Origin: Acidovorax sp. 106
Lineage (GTDB): Bacteria; Pseudomonadota; Gammaproteobacteria; Burkholderiales; Burkholderiaceae_C
Length of the DNA: 64,000 nucleotides
Assembly (NCBI RefSeq): GCF_003663825.1
Contig: NZ_RCCC01000001.1
Span: forward strand, 1,062,501 to 1,126,500
Direction of reading: 5' to 3'
The notes under the pieces are model-generated. The model worked only from the letters and a program-made list of their open reading frames with translations, was not told where the DNA came from and did not search any database. Below are positions 1-8,558 of the stretch, one piece after another; position 1 is the stretch's first letter, and every line of letters begins with the position of its first letter. A program made the position numbers and the translations under genes.

Positions 1-109
1 CGCCTTCATAGCGCACCACACCGTCCCAATCCTTGAGCTTGGCGGCCTCCAGCATCTTGGCGCTGCTGTCTTCAATGGCTTTGTAGTAATCAATCAACAT
101 GCTGGACAT
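1..109 (-). CDS. fliT: FliT-like flagellar chaperone, N-terminal part (cut by window edge)
   Basis: Only the first 36 codons are in the window, beginning MSSMLIDYYKAIEDSSAKML; the rest lies beyond base 1. The start is three bases downstream of the fliS stop codon. FliT binds the filament cap protein FliD before export, and a short helical protein directly after fliS is where fliT normally lies. The visible part is helical and acidic, which fits. The assignment depends mainly on position, because too little sequence is present for a family call. Confidence 0.6.
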   Translation of the reverse strand, partial: MSSMLIDYYKAIEDSSAKMLEAAKLKDWDGVVRYEG

Positions 110-112
110 GAT

Positions 113-568
113 TTAAGCCTCCATCAGCACTGGCTTTCCAGACATGGCTGGCACAGCAACTTGCGGAGACATGGCGTTCTTTTTGATTTCGTTCCAACCC
201 GTAGCGATGGGCTCGATCAAGCGCATGACTTCTTGCAGCATGGCGTCGTCGTTGTGCGCATTGGCAGAGATCAGCTTTCGCACACAGTAGTCATACAGCG
301 CACCCAGGTTTTCAGCCAACGGACCGCCATCGACACGGTCCAACGCCGTGCTCAGACCTTCTTCAATGATGCGGATGGCTTTGGCAATGCTGTTGCACTT
401 GACCTGAACATCGCCGCGCGCCAATGCCCCCCTGGCCGTGGCCACGGAACCAAGCACGCCTTCATACAACAAACTAACCAGCTGGTGCTGGTCAATGGTG
501 TGCATGCTGGTTTCTACATTGATACGCTGGTAAGCGTTGACTGCACGAGGGTTGTGGGCGGTAAACAT
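113..568 (-). CDS. fliS: Flagellar export chaperone FliS
   Basis: This 151-residue protein matches the FliS family, the cytoplasmic chaperone that binds the C-terminal tail of flagellin and prevents premature polymerisation. The N-terminal segment contains AYQRINVETS followed by HQLVSLLYEGVL, the typical first-helix pattern of FliS. The length is close to the usual 120-150 residues, with a short extra tail rich in Ala, Val and Pro. It lies 62 bases downstream of fliD and three bases before the fliT-like gene, all in one direction, so co-transcription with fliD is likely. Confidence 0.93.
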   Translation of the reverse strand: MFTAHNPRAVNAYQRINVETSMHTIDQHQLVSLLYEGVLGSVATARGALARGDVQVKCNSIAKAIRIIEEGLSTALDRVDGGPLAENLGALYDYCVRKLISANAHNDDAMLQEVMRLIEPIATGWNEIKKNAMSPQVAVPAMSGKPVLMEA

Positions 569-630
569 GCTGACAATCCTTCCGAGGTGATGATTTAGTT
601 ATCGGCCAATGCCGCGCAAACTAAAGGCCA

Positions 631-2064
631 TCAACCCGAGGATTTATTCCATGTGGTGACTTGCTGGGAAATGTAGGCATTCAAGGCCGTCAGGCTGGAC
701 ATCTGGGTGTCCAGCGCGTTGTAGCGTGCGGTGATCCGCTTCTCAAACGCATCCACTTTGGCTTCCACCCGCGTCACCTCGCTCGCATTGCGCTTGAGCG
801 CCAATTGCAAGGCATTGTCTTTGGACTTGAAGAAGCCTGCATCAGAGAGCAAGTTGGTGGCCATGGCCTTGACCTTGACTGCAACACCATCAGCCGAGCC
901 TCCACCCGTATTGCGGAACATGTTCTTAAGCTCGTCCATGTTCTCAGTCATGGCTTTTTTCAGCTTGGTGCTATCCACCGCCAAATCGCCACCCCGCTGC
1001 TGGGTAATGCCCACATCTGCCAAGCGCTGAAACACCGAAGAACCCGTCGACACCGTCTGCACCGCAGAGCGCAGCATGTTCTGCAAGGAAATGGTGGTCG
1101 AGTCGCCTTGCAACAACGCCCCCGTGCCAGCCGTCGAGTCGAACTTGGTCGCCTCGTTGATCAGCTGATTGATGGCGTTGTATGCAGAAACAAAGGCGTC
1201 GATATTGGTCGAAACTGCTGAAGTGTCTTGCGCCACCGATATATCAATCGGAGCGGTAGTGACCTGCACGGCCGTGAATGACACACCAGAGACAGTGCTC
1301 GCAAAGGTATTGGTGCCAGAGGAAACGGCAATGCCGTTTACCTTGGCTTTGGCGTCCGCCGCCGCCTGGGTCACCGTGCTGCCATTAACCAAACGCGACA
1401 GACCAGAGGCATCTGTGTTGGCAGCACTGGTGATGTCTGTATCCCCGCCCTCCATCGCACTCAAGCGAAACCCGGCAGCCTCACCCGTTGTTTTGCTGCG
1501 CAGCAGCAGGCGCTCACCGGATGCATCGGTGAGGATGCTGGCCGTCACCCCGGCATTGGCGCCATTGATCTTGCTGGCCACGTCACTAAGCTTGTCAGAC
1601 GCCGAAATCTCGATATCCACAGGAACGCCAGAAGCCGGCGCGAACGAAGCCGGCGAAACACTCCACTTGCCCAACTCAAGCCGCAACGTGCCAGCCCCCA
1701 GCGCGCCACCTACGGGCAAGAGAGCAGCAGAGGCGGTGGCCTGCGCTTTGGCAAGGCTTTGCACCTCCACGCTGAAAGTGGTGGGCAATGTGCCACCCAC
1801 CGCAGTAGCACTGACGTACTTACTGTCTGAGGAGGTTGTGGAAACCGCATTCCAGCCCGTCACGCTGCTGAGTTTGCTCGCGGCATCCGACAACGTGGAA
1901 ACCAGCGACTTCATCTGGCCAAACGCGGAAATCTTGGCGTTGACCGTGGCCTTCTGGGTGGTGAGCGTGGTGAGCGGCGCCTTCTCCAGGTTCACCAATT
2001 TTTCGATGATGCCGGCAGAGTCCAGCCCAGTGGTGCCAACCCCAACCGATGAAATAGTAGCCAT
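631..2064 (-). CDS. fliD: Flagellar hook-associated protein 2, filament cap FliD
   Basis: A 477-residue FliD (HAP2), the pentameric cap that promotes flagellin assembly at the filament tip. The N-terminus, MATISSVGVGTTGLDSAGII, is the typical D0 segment, and the C-terminus ends in the usual coiled region (YISQQVTTWNKSSG). The frame stays open upstream to 2109, but the ATG at 2064 is preferred because AGGAGG lies just upstream and the family N-terminus begins there. The order flagellin, fliD, fliS, fliT is standard. I saw no convincing sigma-28 promoter directly in front of it. Confidence 0.95.
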   Translation of the reverse strand: MATISSVGVGTTGLDSAGIIEKLVNLEKAPLTTLTTQKATVNAKISAFGQMKSLVSTLSDAASKLSSVTGWNAVSTTSSDSKYVSATAVGGTLPTTFSVEVQSLAKAQATASAALLPVGGALGAGTLRLELGKWSVSPASFAPASGVPVDIEISASDKLSDVASKINGANAGVTASILTDASGERLLLRSKTTGEAAGFRLSAMEGGDTDITSAANTDASGLSRLVNGSTVTQAAADAKAKVNGIAVSSGTNTFASTVSGVSFTAVQVTTAPIDISVAQDTSAVSTNIDAFVSAYNAINQLINEATKFDSTAGTGALLQGDSTTISLQNMLRSAVQTVSTGSSVFQRLADVGITQQRGGDLAVDSTKLKKAMTENMDELKNMFRNTGGGSADGVAVKVKAMATNLLSDAGFFKSKDNALQLALKRNASEVTRVEAKVDAFEKRITARYNALDTQMSSLTALNAYISQQVTTWNKSSG

Positions 2065-2210
2065 GGAAACCTCCTGAACTGCTTCTACAGAAATTATGGT
2101 GCTGATCACGCACCAAGAACGCCCGTAAACACGCCAGGAAACCCCTCAATTCGGACGCTCCTGGCTTGCACGTCCAAACGCTTTACCGCCTCCCGGCGTT
2201 CAAAGGCCAA

Positions 2211-2240
2211 ATGGCGGCGGCAGAAAACTGCCGCCGCCAT
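2211..2240 (-). terminator. Strong hairpin after flagellin 1
   Basis: A perfect 13-bp stem (2211-2223 pairing with 2228-2240) with an AAAA/TTTT loop lies 40 bases beyond the flagellin 1 stop codon, in the gap before fliD. On the leftward strand only a short T-rich tract follows, so it may act as a partial terminator or as an mRNA 3'-end stabiliser rather than a full intrinsic terminator. Confidence 0.6.
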
Positions 2241-2279
2241 GCCAATCAAGGTGTTTCTACACCTCTTGCTGCGACTCGC

Positions 2280-3755
2280 TTAACGCAGCAGAGACAACAC
2301 ACCTTGAGGCAACTGGTTGGCCTGGGCCACCATGGCGGTACCGGCCTGTTGCAGGATCTGGGCACGCGACAGGTTGGCAGTTTCCGAAGCAAAGTCAGCA
2401 TCCAGGATACGCGAACGCGAGGATGACAGGTTTTCAGAAGTCACCTGCAGGTTCGAAATCGAGGTTTCAAAGCGAGACTGCAAAGCACCGAGCTTGGCAC
2501 GTTCACCGTTGATGAACGACAGGGCCGAGTCCACCGTCTTGAGCGCATCCGTGGCCTTGGCAAAGGTGGTCACATCCAGGTCAGACACCTTCTTCAAGGT
2601 AGAAGCACTGTCAGCAAACGCATCTGTCGCCGCCGCAGTAGAGGCATCCACAGAGAAGGACTTGTCAGAATCCAGCGTGATGTAGCCGCTCGATACGGAG
2701 TTATCTGCCGTTGTGTTTACGGCCAGGGTGGCTGCTGCACCCGAATTGCTGCCATCGGCTGCCAGCTTTTGCACCGTGACAGCACCAGAGTTTGCCACTG
2801 CGGTGTCAGCCACACGGATGTCATTGCCGGTAGCGTTTGTCAGCACCACTGCCGTTCCAGCAGTGTTCAACGATGCAGTCACGCCTGTCTTGGAGCTTTG
2901 GTCGTTGATGGCAGACACCGCGGCCGACAAACCATCTGCGGTACCAGCCGCGCTCAGGGTGAAAGAGATGGCCTGATCAGTGCTGTTATCCGAACGCAGA
3001 TTCAGCGAGTAAGAGCCCGCAGCGCCAAATGTCAGGCTCACTTCAGTACGCGCCGTAGCCGTCACGCCGGTATCGCCCTTCACTGCATTCACATTGTCAG
3101 CAATGGTCTTGGCAGTGTCGTTAGCGGCCACATTGACCACCTTGCTGCCCACAGAGCCATTGATGGTCACTGCAGAGCTCGTCACGCCGTTGGCACCCCA
3201 AGCACCCGAGGTGGCCGCAGCGCCAGCCGCAGCAACTTGGTTGTTACCGTACACCGCAGTGCGCAGGTTGCCGGTAGCCGCTGTGATGGTCTGGTTGGCG
3301 TTAGCGCCCACTTGGAATTGCTGGGTACCAAAGCTGCCGTCCAGCAGCTTTTGGCCGTTGAACTCGGTAGTTTGCGAGATGCGATCGAGCTCAGAAACGA
3401 GCTGCGAGACTTCTTGCTGCAGCGCCTTGCGGTCACCAGCGCTATTCGAGGCGTTGGCCGATTGCACCGCCAGTTCACGCACACGCTGCAGGATGTCACC
3501 GGAAGCCTTCAGCGCGCCTTCAGCGGTTTGCGCCAAAGAGATACCGTCGTTGGCGTTACGCACTGCCTGGTTCAGGCCCTTGATCTGCGAAGTGAAGCGC
3601 TCCGAAATCGCCAAGCCAGCGGCGTCGTCCTTGGCGCTGTTGATGCGCAAGCCCGACGACAGGCGTTGGATGGAAGTGTTCAGCGAACTCTGGCTTGCGC
3701 CCAGATTGCGCTGTGCGGTCAACGATGCAACGTTGGTATTGATAGTGGCTGCCAT
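2280..3755 (-). CDS. fliC: Flagellin 1
   Basis: A 491-residue flagellin, the filament subunit exported by the flagellar type III system. The conserved N-terminal D0/D1 region ([19 protein letters not shown], then [18 protein letters not shown]) and the C-terminal D0 helix (ending [13 protein letters not shown]) are intact. The middle, about residues 180-400, is rich in Ser, Thr, Ala and Gly and is a plausible target for O-glycosylation. AGGAG lies in front of the start. A sigma-28-type promoter lies about 150 bases upstream. It is very similar to flagellin 2 and has the same length; by eye about five residues in six agree. Confidence 0.97.
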   Translation of the reverse strand: MAATINTNVASLTAQRNLGASQSSLNTSIQRLSSGLRINSAKDDAAGLAISERFTSQIKGLNQAVRNANDGISLAQTAEGALKASGDILQRVRELAVQSANASNSAGDRKALQQEVSQLVSELDRISQTTEFNGQKLLDGSFGTQQFQVGANANQTITAATGNLRTAVYGNNQVAAAGAAATSGAWGANGVTSSAVTINGSVGSKVVNVAANDTAKTIADNVNAVKGDTGVTATARTEVSLTFGAAGSYSLNLRSDNSTDQAISFTLSAAGTADGLSAAVSAINDQSSKTGVTASLNTAGTAVVLTNATGNDIRVADTAVANSGAVTVQKLAADGSNSGAAATLAVNTTADNSVSSGYITLDSDKSFSVDASTAAATDAFADSASTLKKVSDLDVTTFAKATDALKTVDSALSFINGERAKLGALQSRFETSISNLQVTSENLSSSRSRILDADFASETANLSRAQILQQAGTAMVAQANQLPQGVLSLLR

Positions 3756-3902
3756 GGCAAATCTCCTGAAAAGAACTGACTGAATATGGCGTTTCCGCCA
3801 ACTGGGCGCCAGGTCTACCTGGCCACAGTGCTCACCAGCAGCTCCGGGGCTTTCGGGTGAACGGCGGGCCTCACTCTTGTGTCATGCGTCCCGTTGCTTA
3901 GG

Positions 3903-3929
3903 TTTTCGGGTGTTCCTGGGAAAACTTTA
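3903..3929 (-). promoter_or_regulatory. Sigma-28 (FliA) promoter of flagellin 1
   Basis: Reading leftward, TAAAGTTT is followed by an 11-base spacer and CCCGAAAA. The established FliA consensus is TAAAGTTT-N11-GCCGATAA, so the -35 element is perfect and the -10 matches 6 of 8 with exact spacing. The predicted transcript has a leader of roughly 140 bases before the ATG at 3755. Confidence 0.8.
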
Positions 3930-3974
3930 GGGGCAAACGCACAGATTGAGCGGTTTTTCTGTGTCTTATCGCCC

Positions 3975-4001
3975 TAACACAAAAACAGCCGCTGCCCACA
4001 A
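3975..4001 (+). promoter_or_regulatory. Possible weak sigma-28 promoter of flagellin 2
   Basis: Rightward, TAACACAA is separated by 11 bases from GCCCACAA. The -10 element matches the FliA consensus at 6 of 8 positions, but the -35 keeps little beyond TAA. It is the best candidate I found in the 333-base gap in front of flagellin 2. If it is real, flagellin 2 should be expressed more weakly than flagellin 1. Confidence 0.35.
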
Positions 4002-4088
4002 TTCATCCATCGTTCCCAAGAAGTCCGCCGGAGGGGCAACGCTTAAACCGGCAGAAATGTTTGTCTTCAGCTCTGCAGGAGTAACGCA

Positions 4089-5564
4089 ATGGCAGCCACT
4101 ATCAATACCAACGTCGCATCGTTGACCGCACAGCGCAACCTCGGCATGAGCCAAAGTTCGCTGAACACTTCCATCCAACGCCTGTCGTCGGGCCTGCGCA
4201 TCAACAGCGCCAAGGACGATGCGGCCGGGCTGGCGATTTCAGAGCGCTTTACCAGCCAGATCCGTGGGCTGAACCAGGCGGCACGCAATGCCAACGATGG
4301 TATTTCCCTGGCGCAAGTCACGGAAGGGGCCATGAAATCCGCAGGCGACATCCTGCAGCGGGTGCGCGAATTGGCGGTGCAATCGGCCAATGCCTCCAAC
4401 AGCTCCGGCGACCGCAAAGCGCTGCAGCAAGAAGTCTCGCAGCTGGTGGCCGAACTCGATCGCATCTCGCAAACCACCGAGTTCAACGGACAAAAGCTCT
4501 TGGACGGCACGTTTGGAACCCAGCAATTCCAAGTGGGCGCCAACGCCAACCAGACCATCACAGCGGCCACGGCCAATCTGCGCACCACGGTGTACGGCAA
4601 CAACCAAGTCCAGTCTCCAGGTGTCGCCACTGGTTCTGGCGCATGGGGTGCCAACGGTGTCACCAGCGCGGCCGTCACCATCAATGGTTCTATCGGCAGC
4701 AAAGTGGTCAACGTCGCCGCCAACCAAACCGCCAAAACGGTGGCTGACAACGTGAACTTTGTCAAAGCCGACACCGGCGTGACCGCGACCGCCCGCACAG
4801 AAGTCAAGCTGGCCTTCGGTTCAGCGGGCGCCTACTCGCTGAATCTGCGCTCTGACAATGGCACCGATCAGGCCGTTTCTTTCACATTGAGTGCCGCCAG
4901 CACAGCGGACGGTCTGTCTTCCGCCATTGCCGCCATCAACGACCAATCGTCCAAGACCGGGGTGACTGCTGCGCTGGACAACACCGGCACCGCCATCATC
5001 CTGACGAATGCCACAGGCAATGACATCCGCGTGGCCGACACCGCTGTAGTGAACTCCGGGGCCGTGACGGTACAAAAACTGGCGGCCGACGGCACCAATT
5101 CGGGCGCAGCCGCAACGCTAGCGGCAGACTCGACAGCCGACAGCACCCTGACCAGCGGCTACATCACGCTGGATTCGGAAAAGTCGTTTGCCATCGACAA
5201 CTCCACCGCAGCGGCCACCGACGTGTTTGCCGACTCGGCATCCACCTTGCAAAAGGTGTCGGACCTGGACATCACCACCTTTGGCAAAGCCACCGAGGCC
5301 CTCAAAACCGTAGACTCAGCGCTGGCCTTCATCAGTGGCGAGCGAGCCAAACTGGGCGCGTTGCAAGCCCGCTTTGAAACCAGCATCTCCAGCCTGAACA
5401 TCACTTCTGAAAACCTGTCCGCTTCGCGCTCGCGCATTCTGGATGCCGACTTTGCGGCAGAAACCGCCAACCTGTCGCGCGCCCAGATCCTGCAACAGGC
5501 CGGTACAGCCATGGTGGCCCAGGCCAACCAGATCCCGCAGGGCGTGCTGTCGCTGCTCAAGTAA
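4089..5564 (+). CDS. Flagellin 2
   Basis: A second 491-residue flagellin, divergent from flagellin 1. It has the same N-terminal D0/D1 motifs and ends [13 protein letters not shown]. The start is preceded by GCAGGAG. It differs from flagellin 1 mainly by scattered substitutions along the whole length, with no length change, as expected of a recent duplication or of ongoing gene conversion. An intrinsic terminator follows at 5625-5657. It may form part of a composite filament or serve as an alternative subunit; the sequence does not decide which. Confidence 0.97.
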   Translation: MAATINTNVASLTAQRNLGMSQSSLNTSIQRLSSGLRINSAKDDAAGLAISERFTSQIRGLNQAARNANDGISLAQVTEGAMKSAGDILQRVRELAVQSANASNSSGDRKALQQEVSQLVAELDRISQTTEFNGQKLLDGTFGTQQFQVGANANQTITAATANLRTTVYGNNQVQSPGVATGSGAWGANGVTSAAVTINGSIGSKVVNVAANQTAKTVADNVNFVKADTGVTATARTEVKLAFGSAGAYSLNLRSDNGTDQAVSFTLSAASTADGLSSAIAAINDQSSKTGVTAALDNTGTAIILTNATGNDIRVADTAVVNSGAVTVQKLAADGTNSGAAATLAADSTADSTLTSGYITLDSEKSFAIDNSTAAATDVFADSASTLQKVSDLDITTFGKATEALKTVDSALAFISGERAKLGALQARFETSISSLNITSENLSASRSRILDADFAAETANLSRAQILQQAGTAMVAQANQIPQGVLSLLK

Positions 5565-5624
5565 AAAAGCGCCATTGCCTTTGGATGGCAGGTTGGTGGG
5601 CCTGCAGTCCACCCTGCCCTCACA

Positions 5625-5657
5625 CCCCGGTGGCCGTAAAAGGTACCGGGGTTTTTT
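5625..5657 (+). terminator. Intrinsic terminator of flagellin 2
   Basis: CCCCGGT (5625-5631) pairs with ACCGGGG (5645-5651), followed directly by six T residues (5652-5657). It lies 60 bases after the flagellin 2 stop codon and is a classic rho-independent terminator. Confidence 0.9.
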
Positions 5658-5698
5658 GTTGCCTGGCACCACAAGGTGCGGCAACAGCGCACACCAAA

Positions 5699-5755
5699 GC
5701 ATCAAAAACAGTAGCTGCCAGCGCTTACTGGTATTGGCTTACAGCCATTTTTTAC
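5699..5755 (+). repeat. AT-rich palindromic repeat, copy 1
   Basis: A copy of the dispersed repeat family described in the findings: an AT-rich start (ATCAAAAACA), then GTAGCTGCCAGCGCTTA, then a complementary downstream half ending in a run of T. It lies in the gap between the flagellin 2 terminator and the convergent acetyltransferase gene. Confidence 0.65.
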
Positions 5756-5862
5756 AAGAAACTCTGCACTCAGGTTTAGCAGGGCCGCACGCGTGGAACA
5801 CCGGGCAATGCGGGCACCCGCGCCCGCCAGCAGGGCGCTGGCTGCCCCAGCGTGCAAACGGC

Positions 5863-6519
5863 TCAGCGCCGGAAGATGTCCTGCAACGGATCGCGGCGCG
5901 TAGGCTTGAAGACCACCTGCCCGCTCTGGCCGGGGTACACGGTGCAGTGCCGGGGCGTGTCGGTGTTGACAAGGCTCGTGCCTTGCGCCAGCACCGTGCC
6001 ATCGCCCACCTGGCAGCCACCGATGATGGCGGTGCCCGCATACATCACCACCCCCTCGCCCAGCACGGGGGCCACGCCATGGTTTTTGCCCACGGTGGAG
6101 TTTTGGTACACCACGAGGTAGTTACCATAGGTGGCTTTGGCAAAGACGATGCCCACAGAATGGCCGATGAACATCACCTCGGGCATGTCAATCTCGTAGA
6201 ACAGGTCGATCCCGTTGAGCGCCTTGTTCAGACCAAACAGCTTGCTGCACAACGAGCGGTTTCCGGTGGCCTTCCAGACCGTGTTGGCCAAGTAATACAG
6301 AAACAGCGTGTACTGGGTGGAATGCAGGTGGTCAAACTCATCGGGCGTCCACCACCGCACCTCGTTGATACAGCGGCCCAGGCGGGCGAGGGCGGCATCC
6401 ATGTGCGCCGCTAGCACCGTCGGGGCATCGGTATCCAGCCCATCGGGGTAGAACATGGCCAGTTGGCGGGCCACATAGGCGGCGAGTTCGGTGCGTGACA
6501 GATGCAGTGGCTTGAGCAT
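5863..6519 (-). CDS. Hexapeptide-repeat acyltransferase (serine acetyltransferase-like)
   Basis: A 218-residue protein whose C-terminal half has the left-handed beta-helix hexapeptide pattern (for example GVVMYAGTAIIGGCQVGDGTV), as in CysE-type and sugar O-acetyltransferases. The N-terminal 90 residues are helical, as in serine acetyltransferases. A true cysE role is unlikely because this is the last gene of a nucleotide-sugar/glycosyltransferase cluster; acetylation of the sugar it makes is the better inference. The ATG at 6519 is preferred because AAGGAG lies upstream. It follows the reductase stop codon by two bases. Confidence 0.8.
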   Translation of the reverse strand: MLKPLHLSRTELAAYVARQLAMFYPDGLDTDAPTVLAAHMDAALARLGRCINEVRWWTPDEFDHLHSTQYTLFLYYLANTVWKATGNRSLCSKLFGLNKALNGIDLFYEIDMPEVMFIGHSVGIVFAKATYGNYLVVYQNSTVGKNHGVAPVLGEGVVMYAGTAIIGGCQVGDGTVLAQGTSLVNTDTPRHCTVYPGQSGQVVFKPTRRDPLQDIFRR

Positions 6520-6521
6520 GC

Positions 6522-7418
6522 TCAGGCTCCTTGGCCGGTGGCCAGCAGTGGGTCCAGCGCCGCCAGCAGCATACGGGGCTGCCATTGCAGCTCCGTGCGC
6601 AGGCGCTCGATGCTCACGCGCGGCGTGGGGGCTGGGCGAGTATCCAGCAAGGGCTGCACGGCACAACCCCAGCGCTGCTTCAGGTAATCAAACAGTTCGG
6701 CATTGGACACGTTGACACCGGAGGCCACGTTGTACACCGGTGCTTGCCCCTGCACAGAAATGCGGATCAGGGCATCGACCACGTCGTCCAGGTGCACGTA
6801 GTCGCGGGTGAAATGGGGCGATGACTGCACAGTGATCTGCCCGGCCCCGGCGGCGCGGGCCTGTAGCACCTGCCGCAGCAGGGTGGGCAAAAAGCCATCG
6901 GCATCCTGCGGACCTTCGTACACACACGCCAACCGCGCCACGCGGGCCCGGCCCTGCCCCGCCACATGGCACAGGGATTCGCCCAAGCCCTTGGAGAGGT
7001 CATACAGATGGCGAGGGTTGGCTGGGTCCATGGGCAGCACGGCACCCTCGCCGGCCACGCCCTCACTCCCCAGATCCCCCAAACCGTCGTACAGCCGGGT
7101 GGACGACAAATAGACCAGCGACTGCAGCGTGCCCCGCGCCAGCCCGTACTGCAGCACCTGCGCCAGGTGGCTGACATGGGCTTGCACGGTGTCGAAGGGG
7201 CGGGCCAGGTAGTCGGCCGTGAGCCCCGCGCAATACATCACATGACCCAACACATGGCCGGGCGGCGGCTGCCAGGGCCAGGGCGCATGGCGCTCCGGTG
7301 CCCAGACCTGCGCGCCGCGCGCCTGCAACGTGGCGCACAGCCGCCGTCCCACAAAGCCCGCCGCGCCCACTACGGTGAAGTGCTGGCCTTGTAGAAAGTG
7401 GTGATCCGCCTGGGACAT
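6522..7418 (-). CDS. NAD-dependent epimerase/dehydratase (extended SDR), probable sugar 4-ketoreductase
   Basis: A 298-residue extended short-chain dehydrogenase. The Rossmann motif VVGAAGFVG (GxxGxxG) is near the N-terminus and the catalytic YDLSK (YxxxK) is in the middle. The C-terminal region contains YNVASGVNVSN, as in nucleotide-sugar epimerases and reductases. Being downstream of RfbF, RfbG, an RmlC-like epimerase and a C-methyltransferase, it is a good candidate for the final C4 reduction of the 4-keto sugar. The substrate and stereochemistry cannot be read from sequence. The ATG at 7418 follows a possible TTG at 7421. Confidence 0.82.
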   Translation of the reverse strand: MSQADHHFLQGQHFTVVGAAGFVGRRLCATLQARGAQVWAPERHAPWPWQPPPGHVLGHVMYCAGLTADYLARPFDTVQAHVSHLAQVLQYGLARGTLQSLVYLSSTRLYDGLGDLGSEGVAGEGAVLPMDPANPRHLYDLSKGLGESLCHVAGQGRARVARLACVYEGPQDADGFLPTLLRQVLQARAAGAGQITVQSSPHFTRDYVHLDDVVDALIRISVQGQAPVYNVASGVNVSNAELFDYLKQRWGCAVQPLLDTRPAPTPRVSIERLRTELQWQPRMLLAALDPLLATGQGA

Positions 7419-7433
7419 CAACGGCCCGCCCCC

Positions 7434-8522
7434 TCAGAACCCGCCCACGGGGTGGTGCAGGTGCGGGTCTTTGTGCGGTAGCAGCTTGGGGCTGACGCCT
7501 TCCACAATACGGAAGGCACTGCCCTGCACACGCGCCGCGTCGGGCACGGCCAGCATGTTGAAGCCGTGTGGCGGGCCGTCCAAGTACACCGAATCCAGTG
7601 GCACCAGCTCGACAGGCTGGCCGGGCATCTCCCGGTGGGAGTTGATGTCGCGCACCGCGTACACGGTGTAGCCCAGGTCCAGCAGCAGGCGGCACAGGGG
7701 CGTGGCGCGCAGGCCCTGAGACCAGTCCACATAAGTGCGGTGCAGCTCGAACACCACATGGGGCTTGTCACGGGCCAGCACTTGCTGCGCGCCCTGCAGC
7801 GCCGCCAGCTCGGCCCCTTCAATGTCCAGCTGGATCAGGCCGATGCGGCGGCCCTGTTGCTGGGCGTAGTCGTCCATGGCCACGGTGTCAAAGCCGCTGC
7901 CGTCCTGCACGCTGACCATGTTGGCGAACGAGTCAAATCCGTCAAGGCGCATGCGCTCGCCGCTGCGGCTCCACAGGCCCGCCACATTCACCACCACGTT
8001 GGTCAGGTGGTTCAGGTCGATATTGCGCTGCAGCATCGCGGCCTGCTGAGGGTTGGGCTCAAAGCAGTGCACTTTCAGGTCGCGCCCTGCGAGCTGACGG
8101 GCCACCAGCACAGCCTGGTCACCAAAGTAAGCCCCGCCTACCAGCACATCCCCTTGCAGGTCACGCCCCAGCTCCAGCAGCAGCTTGGTGGTCTGCGGCT
8201 CCCAGACATGGGTGGGGTGCTCCGCCTCGGACAGCAGAAAGTCGCGGGCGATCTTGGTGCGGTACAGAAACTGAAAGCGCGTGCCGTCGGCCAGCACCTT
8301 GTCGTACTGGTCGGTGTCCAGGTGCAGGGCGTCGATGATGGGGCCCACCACCTCGTCTCGCACCGAGCCCGCGCAGGCAATCTGCCCCTCGCATTCGCGC
8401 AGCAGGGCAATCATGCGGGCGCGCATCGCCGGGTCGCGCCCCAGGGTTTGCATGGCGAGCTGCAGGCGCTTGCCGTCCAGGTCGCGCGGGTCGTTGCTGG
8501 TCATGGCGGGGGTGGCAGTCAT
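7434..8522 (-). CDS. FkbM family methyltransferase
   Basis: A 362-residue protein with a FkbM-type SAM-dependent methyltransferase domain in about residues 120-320. HCFEPNPQQAAMLQRNI is the SAM-binding strand with its acidic residue, and QLDIEGAELAALQG is the family's typical IEG motif. FkbM proteins usually O-methylate sugars or polyketides. The first 110 residues are an extra helical segment. The start at 8522 is preferred over 8549 because GAGGAG lies in front. It is 12 bases upstream of the reductase gene and is probably a tailoring step on the sugar made by this cluster. Confidence 0.85.
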   Translation of the reverse strand: MTATPAMTSNDPRDLDGKRLQLAMQTLGRDPAMRARMIALLRECEGQIACAGSVRDEVVGPIIDALHLDTDQYDKVLADGTRFQFLYRTKIARDFLLSEAEHPTHVWEPQTTKLLLELGRDLQGDVLVGGAYFGDQAVLVARQLAGRDLKVHCFEPNPQQAAMLQRNIDLNHLTNVVVNVAGLWSRSGERMRLDGFDSFANMVSVQDGSGFDTVAMDDYAQQQGRRIGLIQLDIEGAELAALQGAQQVLARDKPHVVFELHRTYVDWSQGLRATPLCRLLLDLGYTVYAVRDINSHREMPGQPVELVPLDSVYLDGPPHGFNMLAVPDAARVQGSAFRIVEGVSPKLLPHKDPHLHHPVGGF

Positions 8523-8558
8523 GGCGCGAGGCTCCTCAGATTCAAGCAATAAGGCAAT

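Noticed and set aside
2065..2200. Sigma-28 promoter in front of fliD
   Set aside because: A TAAAGCGT word is present, but no acceptable -10 element lies 11 bases downstream.
1169..3779. Long rightward frames opposite fliD and flagellin 1
   Set aside because: They are complementary-strand shadows of well-supported genes, with low-complexity translations and no ribosome-binding sites.
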